A DNA stretch of 64,000 bases from positions 1 to 64,000 of the forward strand of contig CAWHPS010000010.1 in NCBI GenBank assembly GCA_963831235.1. Direction: 5' to 3'. Shown here piece after piece: positions 35,703 through 44,770 of the stretch. The stretch's first letter is position 1, and each line of letters starts with the position of its first letter. A model generated the notes under the pieces. That model was given only the letters and a program-made list of their open reading frames with translations. It did not search any database and was not told the origin of the DNA. The position numbers were made by a program, and so were the translations under genes. Origin of the DNA: CAWHPS01 sp963831235. Its GTDB lineage: Bacteria; Fibrobacterota; OXYB2-FULL-49-7; JAEUSG01.

Positions 35703-36941
35703 TCATTGCATTAGTTTTCCAAGGTTGAATATGGGTAGATAAAGCGCTATCAAAATGCCGCCCACAATAGTGCCAAGAATTATGATAAGAAAAGGTTCTA
35801 TGATGGAGGCAATGGAATCAACAGTGATCTTGATTTCCCGTTCGTAGAATTCAGCCGCCTTGCGCAATAATTCGTCTATACGCCCCGAGCGTTCGCCAGT
35901 GGCAGTGAGTTGTGTGACCAGACTTGAAAATACCCCGGTTAATTTGAGGCTCTGGCTCAAGGCCTCGCCGGTGCGCAGCTTTTCGTGAACCACCTTAAGC
36001 TGTTCGGAAAAGATGGAGTTGTTGACCACCGCAGCAGTGATTTCAACTGCCTGCAGAATGGGCGTTCCGCTTTCAAGGAGCAGTGCCATTGTTCGGCTGA
36101 AATTGGCCCAGATGTTTTTCCTTAAAATAAGGCCATACACCGGCACCCTGAGAATCAGCTTGTCAACCCAGAAGCGAAAACCGGGCTGGGTAAGCGCTAT
36201 CTTGACAAGAACAAAGAACAGAATCAAACCGAGAATGACCAATGCCAGATAGTTCTGCAGCAAACGGGAAAGGGCTATCAATACAAGAGTGGGCGTGGGC
36301 AGTTTAGCGTTAAAGCCCTTGTACATTGAGTCGAAAACAGGCACCAGCTTCCAAAGGATGGCAAAGACCATGATTGATACGAAGCCGCCGATAAAAGTGG
36401 GATAACGCATGGCGCCCTTTACCTTCTGCCGGAGCGCCTCAACATTTTCCATGTAGGTGGCCATCTGGTCGAGTACTTTGTCAAGAGCGCCGGCCACCTC
36501 GCCAGACCGCACCACGGACACGTACATATTATTGAAAGCGCCAGGGTGCCTGGCAATGGAATCGGAAAAAGTGTTACCCATGGAAATATCGGTATCGATC
36601 TGGAGGATAATCTTTTTAAACAGGGGTTTTTCGTCTTCAGCCAATTGCTGGAGCGCCTGCGACAATGGTACCCCGGCTTCTATCATGGTGGCAAGCTGCC
36701 GTGTAAAAAAGACCACGGTTTTGAGTGGCACGCTGGTCTTCATTTTGGAGAAGCCGGCCCTGAATTTATCGGCAAAGGTTTCGCCTTTACGTGTGCCATC
36801 GAAATTAAGTTCGTTTATTGTAACAGGCAGGTAGTCTTTCTGCGCGAGACGATCAGCCACTTCATCAACGGAATTGCCGTCAATGGTACCGTTTAATGTC
36901 CGATCCTGTGCATCACGAACCGTGTAGGCAAATTTTGGCAT
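35703..36941 (-). CDS. pilC: Type IV pilus inner-membrane platform protein
   Basis: The 412-residue protein has the two T2SSF repeats: a first with FFTRQLATMIEAGVPLSQAL and AMRYPTFIGGFVSIMVFAIL, a second with NFSRTMALLLESGTPIL, TATGERSGRIDELL and a last membrane helix (FLIIILGTIVGGILIALYL). Three membrane helices and cytoplasmic domains match PilC, the platform on which PilB and PilT act. It is 50 bases upstream of the major pilin gene. Confidence 0.94.
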   Translation of the reverse strand: MPKFAYTVRDAQDRTLNGTIDGNSVDEVADRLAQKDYLPVTINELNFDGTRKGETFADKFRAGFSKMKTSVPLKTVVFFTRQLATMIEAGVPLSQALQQLAEDEKPLFKKIILQIDTDISMGNTFSDSIARHPGAFNNMYVSVVRSGEVAGALDKVLDQMATYMENVEALRQKVKGAMRYPTFIGGFVSIMVFAILWKLVPVFDSMYKGFNAKLPTPTLVLIALSRLLQNYLALVILGLILFFVLVKIALTQPGFRFWVDKLILRVPVYGLILRKNIWANFSRTMALLLESGTPILQAVEITAAVVNNSIFSEQLKVVHEKLRTGEALSQSLKLTGVFSSLVTQLTATGERSGRIDELLRKAAEFYEREIKITVDSIASIIEPFLIIILGTIVGGILIALYLPIFNLGKLMQ

Positions 36942-36977
36942 GCGCTTTTATTTTCCTGAAATAGTCTGTTCAAAACC

Positions 36978-37784
36978 CTATTCGAGATCCTTGGCCATGG
37001 ATTCCTGACGTTTTCTGAGATTGTCGTAATCAGGGAAAACACTTTTATTCTGTTTTCCATCATTGCTATTTTCAATGGGCGGCAACAGAAACAACCCCAC
37101 CTTCAGGGAAATCGCAACGTCTTTAAGCCCGTCTTTGAAGCTGTCGCCGGCCGCTTGTGGCGATGCGGCAAGACCGAGTTGCATATAGACACCGGCAGGC
37201 GAATGCGCGGTCAATGTTAAAAATCCCAGAAGATTGTCGTTGTTCGAAAACGGGGCGCTTGCTCCGGTAGGGGGACGCATGGTACCTTTTATAATGTGCC
37301 ACCGTGCGCCGGTTTCGAGGTTGGCCTGTGATCCCAATTTCACGGCAAGCCCAAGTGATGGGTCGGTTACCGGCCCGCTATAACGGTAACCCTCGTCGCG
37401 GCTGTTAAGATAAAGCGCCTCGACATCAGCATTTAAACACAGTAAATTTCCGGCAAACCAGGGCGAAGACAGGTAAATGGCAGCAGATGGCGTAAGACCA
37501 TAGGCTCCGTTAAAAACCCTGCCGTGGTATTCGCTGACCGTGAAACGCTCGCCGCCCAGCCCTGCAGAAAGACGGAGCCATGGAAACAGGACATAACAGG
37601 CCGAGACCTGATGGAGCTTTTCTTCGGAGCCTACCCTGGCATTAGTAATGGTCTGGCTGCGAACCGAGAAGCCATACTCGAAAGCCACTGTTTTAGCCGG
37701 AAGAAACACAACAGGAGGTTTGGCTTGCGCTGCAGCAAGCAACCCTAGCAGGAACAACAGTCCGTATATGGCAAGGCGGTTCAT
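36978..37784 (-). CDS. Predicted outer-membrane beta-barrel protein in the pilus operon
   Basis: Starting at ATG 37784 the 268-residue protein has a clean signal peptide (LAIYGLLFLLGLLAAAQA) and then alternating hydrophobic strands with aromatic ends (SACYVLFPWLRLSAGLGGERF, AIYLSSPWFAGNLLCLNADVE, GVYMQLGLAAS) typical of a small beta-barrel. I do not recognise a family. It lies between the Ig-like surface protein (22 bases) and pilC, so it is probably a pilus- or adhesin-associated outer-membrane component. Confidence 0.65.
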   Translation of the reverse strand: MNRLAIYGLLFLLGLLAAAQAKPPVVFLPAKTVAFEYGFSVRSQTITNARVGSEEKLHQVSACYVLFPWLRLSAGLGGERFTVSEYHGRVFNGAYGLTPSAAIYLSSPWFAGNLLCLNADVEALYLNSRDEGYRYSGPVTDPSLGLAVKLGSQANLETGARWHIIKGTMRPPTGASAPFSNNDNLLGFLTLTAHSPAGVYMQLGLAASPQAAGDSFKDGLKDVAISLKVGLFLLPPIENSNDGKQNKSVFPDYDNLRKRQESMAKDLE

Positions 37785-37806
37785 AAGCGAGGCCTTTCCT
37801 GTTTCT

Positions 37807-40564
37807 TTAATTTCCAACAATTACGGGCAGAATAAATTGCTCCGTGTGTGCGTCCCGTACACCCTGAACTTCGGCATTAACATAAACAACAAGTTTTCGG
37901 GCCAGGTTTCTGGGATAGGTGAGTGTCGCGTGGGCCACTCCGTCTTTTGTAACAGCCGATTTATTGATGACCACTGCAAAGTTGTTGTTATCGAACCGGA
38001 AATTGCGACTAAAGAGCTGTGTGAGCCCTTCCCATTGCGAGAAACGGAAATCACGGCTTGGAGGCAGATCGCAAATACCATTCCCATTGTTGTCAATCAT
38101 GAGCTCAGTGGTATCGCGTACGCCGTTTCCGTTGAGATCCGCGTAAATGGAAGGGTAGCTTTTACCGTTTTCATCAACATATACCTGTTCACCTACGCCA
38201 GGATCGCAGACGCCATTGCTGTTAAAATCCCAGAAAAAGTCGTAGGTGGATGGGGAGTAGTCGCAGACGCCATCGCCATTGACATCATCGCCCCGGGAAG
38301 CCACTGCATCGTTAAAGTCGAGGTTCAGGTCGATACCGGGATCCATACGGAAATTGTTGTTGATATCTTCGAAGGGGATTACTCTTGAGGGATACACATA
38401 TACGGGCTTTATTTCTTCGATGGAGCTGGCTGCACCTGACCAATGATCAAATGTTCGCGGATAGATTGCCATGCCGCTGACCACTGCGCTGAAGTGAACT
38501 TCAGTGCCATCGGCAACGGGGTTTCCGTTGATGTCCTTGACCGCTGCGCCCATGAAAAAATTAAAAAAAGCCGAATCGAGAGCGCCCGCATCCTCGACGC
38601 GGATGGTATCGGTTTGGGGACGCGCCACGGAGACAGCATATGGTTCGCCTGATATCGTAAGCTTGGAAGTATCCGAGATACCCATAACCGTTGCGCTTAT
38701 GCGTGTACCAAGATATTGGCTCGGCACCGAGCCGCTAAACAGACGTGTACGCGCATCGCCGTCTTTAAGAATGACCAGCGCTTTTTCAATGTATTCACCC
38801 CCGCCAGGACCTTCCAGTATCCGGAAATTTACGTCAGCGCCAGTGACACGATTACCCTGCATATCAAGCACCGTGGCCATAATCGTGGCCACGCCCCCGT
38901 TAACCTGGATGTTGTCAGGAGTCACCGTGAGCGAAATTGTTGCGGGCAGGGTGGCCATAAACATAACCGGTACCGAGGCGCCTGCATCAGAGGTTTTGGC
39001 TTCGACCGTGGCAACAGCAGCAAAGTCGGCGCTTACAAGAATGGTGGTGGCTAGACCCGCGTTGTTTGTTGTGGCAAGCGATTGGCGTATTACACCAGCG
39101 TTGGTGGCAAAAAGCACGGGGATGCCCGACCTGGGGTGGTTGTTGCCGTCAACATAGTATGCGGTAATGGTTACGGAATCGTGTCCACCTACGGGAATGG
39201 CCGACGCACTGGATGTAAGAGTCAGGGCGTTATTGGAAAATACCACGGTGGTTGAATCGCGGGTATTAAGCGTTGTTGCATAGATGATTGAGGCGCCGGA
39301 AACCTGGGACGTTAGACGGACACTTGCTTTCCCCACCGGGTTCGAGATCTTTGCGCGCCAGGGAGGAACCATCTTCGAACAAAGCACCGCCCGACACGGT
39401 AAAGGTGACTACATCACCGCCTATTGCCAGGTTGGACGCATTGCGGAGCAGAGCTTCGACCGTGGCATAGGCGCCGGTTTTAAGATACGCGGGTACGGCA
39501 GTGAGTACGAGTGAGATGCCGCCGAACAGCACCTGCGTGGATACCGTATCTTTGGTGCTGGAGGCCGTGGCATGTATGGTGCATACGCCATTAATAGGCG
39601 AACTCTGAAGCCTGACTGTGGCCCTACCCATGGAATCGATAACAGCCGACCGGTCAATGACCCCGATATCGCTGGTAAAGAAAATGGTGTCGCCAATGGC
39701 CGGGTTGTTGTTGGCGTTTATTAATATGACGGTGATGGATGCATAGTCGGAATTGTCCGCATTGAGCTGCGAACGACTTGCGAAAATTCTCATTTGGCGG
39801 ATTTGATCCTGATGATTGACCACGGATTCGGGAATGGCGGTCCAGAAATGAACCGTGGCAGTGTCGACGGCATGAAGACTGGAACGGGCAATAATCTGCG
39901 CTGAACCAACAGTGGACCGTGTGACCGTAGTCGTAGCAGTGCCGTTGCCAAGTGTGATGAGTGTGCCACTGGCGCTTCCGCTTAAAAAAAGCGTGTCGCC
40001 TGACACCGGTTTTCCGGCAGCATCTGTAACATCGATGTTGACCGGCACAACATTGTTGAGCAGGACATTTCCGGTTTGTGGACGAACCTTAACAGTAAGT
40101 CCGGACAACGTGATATTCTGGCTGCGCTGGACAATACTGTCTTTTGTGAGGCTTAAGTTGGCCACCACAAGCGCTTCCGTATTGTTGGGTACACTGATGA
40201 ATTTGGCCGATGCTGCACCATTCTCGTCGGTGGTTGTCGTGGCTGGCCTGATAAGACCCACACTGGCCCAGAACGTGACGGACCTGTTGACGATGGGGTT
40301 ATGATTATTATCGTAAGCAATGACTGTGACATGAGCCGTATCGCCATAAGCAGCCAACAGCCGTGAGGGTTCAACGATCATATGCATGGCTCCGTTCAGC
40401 CACTGAATGGTGTCCAGGTTGGGCGGTGTATTGACAACGGTATTATTCCACGTTTTGTCCGAAAGAGGTCCCATTGGCTCCACGCCCTTATCACATGTCA
40501 CAAAAAAAATGGATAGCAGCACCAAACATGCTTTTATAAAAAAAGATTTGATTTGATGATGCAT
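37807..40564 (-). CDS. Ig-like (invasin-type) lipoprotein with calcium loops, frameshifted
   Basis: Two overlapping frames join into about 918 residues. The N-terminus has a lipoprotein-type signal (CLVLLSIFFVTCDKG). Several bacterial Ig-like domains follow (TDENGAASAKF, TDAAGKPVSGDTL, DSMGRATVRLQ, NNAGLATTIL). The C-terminal 180 residues carry a string of DxNxxG/D loops, such as DVNGDGVCD, DFNSNGVCD and DLNGNGVRD, typical of calcium-binding thrombospondin-3 or EF-hand-like repeats. The frames meet at AAA (39350-39352); one base fewer restores LARKISNPVGKASVRL. It is the first gene of the pilus operon and could be an adhesin exported to, or anchored near, the pilus tip; that role is inferred. 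Confidence 0.75.
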
Positions 40565-40900
40565 GAAACACCCCTGTTTGTCGTATATATTTATTAATGC
40601 TTTAGAGTCTTAAAAGCACACCACATTACAATTAAATTCATTAGGTTTTTATTACTCATTATTGAAGATGAAAAATATACCTTTCTTAAGTACAATGTAA
40701 AGATATATTTCTAAAGTTACCGTGTTACAAATAAATATTATTTTTCAGTAACTCAAATAGTCCAAGGACTGCAAAGAAGCCCATGTGCGTGACTTTTAAT
40801 TTTATCGGTGGTGTTAATCTTTTTTCTTGTCTTTCAGAATTGGAACCGCCTATTTTTTAAAGATCGATTCATTTATCCAAACTTAACTCAAAAGAATGCA
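40565..40900. other. Divergent promoter region of the pilus operon
   Basis: This 336-base AT-rich stretch lies between the minus-strand pilus operon and the plus-strand PAP2 gene. AGGGGTG just before 40564 is the ribosome-binding site of the Ig-like gene. I see no confident promoter hexamers and no second gene. The frame of the PAP2 gene is open back to 40808 (GTG) but lacks a ribosome-binding site there. Confidence 0.5.
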
Positions 40901-41932
40901 ATGCCTGTCAAGTGTACATTGAATATGCTGCTCTTTCTCGCTTTCATAAGCGTAGGTTTCCCATACGCGCAAGGCACAAGATTAATAGAGCATTCCCAAT
41001 TGAAAGATTCGCTTGAGCAAGGATATCGATTATATACCATCAATGATTCCACATCTTATCTATACAAAAAGCCGGGCGCATTTGAATTCATCCCGAATGT
41101 TTTCAGGAATTTGTACCTGGTGCCGCTTGAAGCTACAAAAAAGGAAAACCTTCTGCCCCTTGCAGGTGTGGCCCTTTCCACAGCCATATTGATTTATTAT
41201 GATCAGGACCTGATAGATGCATCCCGCCGTTTTGGAAGATATATCGGCCTCGGAACCGACAATAATGTTTATAATATTTCGAAATCGAAACTGCTTCCTT
41301 TTTATGTTCCTGTGAGTCTTCCTGCTACCCTTTATTATCTTGGTGATGGGCTCACGGAACTCAGCGTAAATGCCGGGTTTTATTTTTACGGCGGGTTAAA
41401 GCATGATGCGCGTGCAATGCGCACGGCTTCCGAACTTACCGAAGGCTTAAGTACAGTTGGAATACTGGTGCAGGCCATGAAACGATCAACCGGACGTGAA
41501 ACACCAATGAGGGCATCCGAACCCAGAGGTAAATGGAGGTTTTTCCCTTCGATAAAGGAATATCAGAAATCCGTGCCCAAATATGATGCCTTCCCATCAG
41601 GCCATCTTGCATCAGCCATGGCAACAACCACAATTATCGCCATGAATTACCCTGAATATAAATTTATCAAGCCACTTTGCTATTCCTTGATGACGCTTTG
41701 CGGCTACCAGATGATGAACAACGGGGTGCATTGGATAAGTGACTATCCCCTGGCACTTGCTCTTGGATATTCGATTGGAAAGATTGCGGTTAATAGAGGA
41801 CGAATTAAGATTGCTGATAAAGCAAAGATAACGATGGAAACAAATTACCGTCTATATAAACCAACTATCCAGGTGTATCCGGTTCTATTCAGTTCCGGCT
41901 CGGGGGGTGCGGCTATCTGTGTGAGGTTTTGA
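40901..41932 (+). CDS. PAP2-family membrane-associated phosphatase
   Basis: The 343-residue product starts at ATG 40901 with a signal peptide (LNMLLFLAFISVGFPYAQG). The acid-phosphatase/PAP2 motifs are in order: KRSTGRETP (motif 1), PSGH (motif 2) and GVHWISDYPLA (motif 3, catalytic His). Such enzymes remove phosphate from lipid carriers or phospholipids on the periplasmic side. A similar enzyme faces it at 43779-44672 with the two HEPN cassettes between them. The substrate could be a polyprenyl phosphate, in keeping with the glycan genes near 55 kb, but this is inference. Confidence 0.85.
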   Translation: MPVKCTLNMLLFLAFISVGFPYAQGTRLIEHSQLKDSLEQGYRLYTINDSTSYLYKKPGAFEFIPNVFRNLYLVPLEATKKENLLPLAGVALSTAILIYYDQDLIDASRRFGRYIGLGTDNNVYNISKSKLLPFYVPVSLPATLYYLGDGLTELSVNAGFYFYGGLKHDARAMRTASELTEGLSTVGILVQAMKRSTGRETPMRASEPRGKWRFFPSIKEYQKSVPKYDAFPSGHLASAMATTTIIAMNYPEYKFIKPLCYSLMTLCGYQMMNNGVHWISDYPLALALGYSIGKIAVNRGRIKIADKAKITMETNYRLYKPTIQVYPVLFSSGSGGAAICVRF

Positions 41933-41990
41933 TATCCTGTAGAGTACATTCTTAACAGGCCAAGCGAGTATTTTTTTAAATCACAGGAAA

Positions 41991-42302
41991 TCAAGAAATC
42001 CGGATACCTGTTCTTTTAATTTCCCTTGCAAACGGCTGCGAATCATTAAAATCGTCAGGATTAAACGGGTGCGGTTCAAGGTCAACATACCGGATCAGAA
42101 GTGGAGTCAACAAATTTCGATCCTGAAAACGGATACCTCCGAATCGTTTGGAAACCAATGCCACATCAATATCACTGTAGTCTGTCGGATGCCCTTTTGC
42201 GTAGGAGCCAAACAGCCAAGACGACTCCAGTGATATTCCTAACCCTGACAGTTCATTGACAAACTGCCGTATTAGTGTTATTGCGCCAGCTTGCGTAAGC
42301 AC
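41991..42302 (-). CDS. MNT-type nucleotidyltransferase, antitoxin of a HEPN/MNT pair
   Basis: The 103-residue minimal nucleotidyltransferase has LFGSYAKGHPTDYSDIDVAL, the GS-x10-D-x-D signature of the DNA polymerase beta-like fold. Start is a GTG at 42302, which overlaps the end of the upstream HEPN gene by 25 bases. In HEPN/MNT systems the MNT partner modifies or blocks the HEPN RNase. The third carboxylate (VDLEPHPF) is probably present. Confidence 0.88.
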   Translation of the reverse strand: MLTQAGAITLIRQFVNELSGLGISLESSWLFGSYAKGHPTDYSDIDVALVSKRFGGIRFQDRNLLTPLLIRYVDLEPHPFNPDDFNDSQPFAREIKRTGIRIS

Positions 42303-42673
42303 AGGTATAATTCCTTTATTGAGTTAAACTGCGGTTCGGTAAATTCTTTTGTACAAAGCTTGTAAAATGACAACCTATAATCCGGATAGCGGGTCTCTAT
42401 GTTGAAATCTTCAGTGCTTGACAATAACGTCTTCTGTTCGTCATTTATGGAGATTTTAGATTCTGTTGCAATTTTGAGCAAATTATGAATTTTGGGGGGA
42501 ATAAAATCGTCTTCACGTGCCTTGACCCAAAGAGATTTCAGGACTTTTTCCAACATCAAGTGTCCGAAAAAAAGACATGCATCATAGCGTCCTGATTGAA
42601 ACAATGTTTCTGCGGTTTCAAGATCATGGTCTGCCGTCGCGACCCAATAATTTATATGTTCTTGTTTATTCAT
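42278..42673 (-). CDS. HEPN-domain protein paired with MNT
   Basis: The 131-residue all-helical protein has the HEPN layout NYWVATADHDLETAETLFQSGRYDACLFFGHLMLEKVLKSL and then PKIHNLLKI. The canonical R-x4-6-H motif is not obvious, so it may be of the binding rather than RNase type. It is followed, with a 25-base overlap, by the nucleotidyltransferase. The order HEPN then MNT differs from the neighbouring pair at 42986-43683. Confidence 0.85.
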   Translation of the reverse strand: MNKQEHINYWVATADHDLETAETLFQSGRYDACLFFGHLMLEKVLKSLWVKAREDDFIPPKIHNLLKIATESKISINDEQKTLLSSTEDFNIETRYPDYRLSFYKLCTKEFTEPQFNSIKELYLCLRKLAQ

Positions 42674-42749
42674 GAGTTATAATAGTAAAATACATGTAAA
42701 ATACTGTTTCAGTCAACATCCAAGCCCACGATTAAAAAATAAAATAGTT

Positions 42750-42926
42750 TTATAAATCGGGCAAATTCCATATTACTGGATGTTTACCTTTGGCTCGAAG
42801 TATGGGCGCTGCAAGTTTCTGCAACCTCACAACGGCTCTTATCTTATCCATGAACGGCATTTTAGAATTTTCAAGTCTCTGCTTCTGTTTATTCTCTCAG
42901 ATATCTTTAATGGCGAATTTGTCCAT
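42750..42926 (-). pseudogene. Small gene interrupted by an in-frame TGA, between two HEPN/MNT pairs
   Basis: On the minus strand ATG (42926) opens MDKFAIKDI, then comes TGA, and the same frame continues ENKQKQRLENSKMPF, DKIRAVVRLQKLAAPILRAKG and HPVIWNLPDL to a TAA at 42750. The reading after the TGA has protein-like amphipathic helices. It resembles short proteins often placed beside nucleotidyltransferase or HEPN genes (recalled only). One base change (CGA or TGG to TGA) would explain the break. A later ATG could still give a 37-residue product. The rest of the gap 42674-42985 holds nothing else. Confidence 0.5.
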
Positions 42927-42985
42927 GTTTGCCACCTTTGCAGTAATCCATACCGTTTAAGAATAGAGGTAATCCGAAGATACTT

Positions 42986-43369
42986 TTAAAAAAATAGTTT
43001 CTTTATGGCTTCGACAAAAATGGTCGCACTACGTCTGATTTCGGCAGTCTGATCATCGGAAAATGTATTGTACATATCATAATCACCCCTGATTCTCTGC
43101 TCATATATTTTCATGGCTATTCTGCCAATCTCGATTTCGACCTTGCCGGTTTTAATGAATTCACGATTGAACCATCCGATGAGTTGCTGATGTTTCGCTG
43201 TTTGAAAACCATATTTTAAAGCAAGCGCGGACAATGAATAAAAGACTGCGTAATAAGAACGATTGACGACGGCAAGTGATCTGTTTTCCTTTATGAGAAT
43301 TTCGGCATCCAAAAGGCATTCGTCCGCTTTCTGAAGCGAAATGATGATGGTTTCCTGTTCCAGATTCAC
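42986..43369 (-). CDS. HEPN-domain protein of a second MNT/HEPN pair
   Basis: The 127-residue helical protein has NRSYYAVFYSLSALALKYG and later YEQRIRGDYDMYN, the two conserved zones of HEPN proteins of the HepT-like sort. An R-x3-4-Y arrangement (RGDYDMY) replaces R-x4-H-x-Y. Its ATG overlaps the stop of the upstream nucleotidyltransferase gene (ATGA, 43366-43369). It is likely the toxin or effector half. Confidence 0.85.
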   Translation of the reverse strand: MNLEQETIIISLQKADECLLDAEILIKENRSLAVVNRSYYAVFYSLSALALKYGFQTAKHQQLIGWFNREFIKTGKVEIEIGRIAMKIYEQRIRGDYDMYNTFSDDQTAEIRRSATIFVEAIKKLFF

Positions 43370-43683
43370 GCAGCAATCCCATATTTTAAGGCATTTAAAA
43401 TAAAAGACTGCCTTCCGCGAGCACCTGCCAGATCATTACTCCCGTATACCTTGATGTCAGTAACGATATCAAATTCAAGAGCAAGAGTATAACACGCATC
43501 CAGAACTGAATTTTGAAGCTGCCACGGGCAATCGCCGCGGATAATAATGAGTATGTCCAGATCTGCGTCAGCTGCGCCATCACCCCGAATACGAGACCCG
43601 AATAAAAGGGCTTTATCTACTTTACCAGACACCACATCGTCAAGAATCTCGCGCAGCCTTTTAGCAACTTTATAAATGTCCAT
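43366..43683 (-). CDS. MNT-type nucleotidyltransferase of the second pair
   Basis: The 105-residue protein carries ALLFGSRIRGDGAADADLDILI, the nucleotidyltransferase signature with both metal-binding Asp residues, and a third acidic position in FDIVTDIKVYG. It lies first in the pair, four bases overlapping the HEPN gene. Sequence and gene order differ from the pair at 41991-42673, so the two cassettes were acquired separately rather than by duplication. Confidence 0.88.
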   Translation of the reverse strand: MDIYKVAKRLREILDDVVSGKVDKALLFGSRIRGDGAADADLDILIIIRGDCPWQLQNSVLDACYTLALEFDIVTDIKVYGSNDLAGARGRQSFILNALKYGIAA

Positions 43684-43778
43684 GTGATACTCCTTCTGAA
43701 ATACAACACATTCGCAAGATTGACGTTAATATAATATCCTGTATCCTGAACTCGCAAAATGTTAAAGTTTTATCCCTT

Positions 43779-44672
43779 TTACAAATCATAAGAAAATGCA
43801 AGTATTGCCCCGTCTGAAAAAGGCAGTACACTAATTGTGCTCCGAAGCGCAGCCCTGGATGTGAAGCCGCTTTTCGCAATCCGTCTATGCTCCGCTACCA
43901 CCTCTTTTCCGCACAGATACCCGAGGAACCCGCCTACAAAAACATCCGAAGCCCAGTGCGTTTCTTCAACAAGGCGGGTAAACCCCACTATTCCTGCCAC
44001 AGAATAAGCTATGACCGGAGAGACAAGCCCTGCATCCTCATATTGACAGGCAGCAACAGCAGCCATTGAAAAAATGGTTGCCGTATGGCCTGATGGAAAG
44101 GCATCGTAATTACTCCATGCACCATGCCCTTCTTTGAATTGCGAAAATGGCCCGTGCCAGATATCCGTGTATTCGTTATGCTTGTAAGCGGCTGATGGGC
44201 GCGCCCTGCCAGCCATAACCTTGCCCAAACGGCACCATAAGCCGGATGTAAGGACAGCCTGCATCATAAGGTAGGCGGTTTCATATTCCTTTGGGCGTGA
44301 AGCAAAATAGCCGAATACGCCAAGACAACCCGCTCCAATAACCCCGTAATTGCCACCCAGTTCCGTTAAATATGGGCTTATGATCTTTAAGGCTTTTGAA
44401 TCATCACGTAAAAATCGAACCTGTTTTTGAATCAACACATCATACGCCATTAACCCACCTGTTGACAAAACACCAAGGCCTGTATAAGCAAATTGCCTAT
44501 GAGTCATATTAAGCGGAGCCTTAAGCTGGATAAAAAGATTGGCGCCCAGCTCCCTGCTAAAGGAAACAATACCCGGGTAAGCCATATTTATGGTTGTATC
44601 TTTTATAGAAAAAGCAGAAATGGCAATACTGCTGATAAATATCAAGACTATTTTATTTATTATTATTTTCAC
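43779..44672 (-). CDS. PAP2-family phosphatase with signal peptide
   Basis: The 297-residue protein has a signal-like N-terminus (IVLIFISSIAISAFS), several hydrophobic helices and the PAP2 motifs KVMAGRARP, YDAFPSGHTATIFSM and RLVEETHWASDVFVG. All catalytic residues are present. It points towards the similar enzyme at 40901-41932 and away from the deacetylase gene at 44771, with which it shares a short divergent promoter region of about 100 bases. Confidence 0.88.
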   Translation of the reverse strand: MKIIINKIVLIFISSIAISAFSIKDTTINMAYPGIVSFSRELGANLFIQLKAPLNMTHRQFAYTGLGVLSTGGLMAYDVLIQKQVRFLRDDSKALKIISPYLTELGGNYGVIGAGCLGVFGYFASRPKEYETAYLMMQAVLTSGLWCRLGKVMAGRARPSAAYKHNEYTDIWHGPFSQFKEGHGAWSNYDAFPSGHTATIFSMAAVAACQYEDAGLVSPVIAYSVAGIVGFTRLVEETHWASDVFVGGFLGYLCGKEVVAEHRRIAKSGFTSRAALRSTISVLPFSDGAILAFSYDL

Positions 44673-44770
44673 TGGTAATAAAATAAGTTATGTCCGATTA
44701 ATCATAAAAGAGGTTATATTTACACTGAAAATAAAAGATGATGCAAACAAAATAAGATTAAACATTTCCA

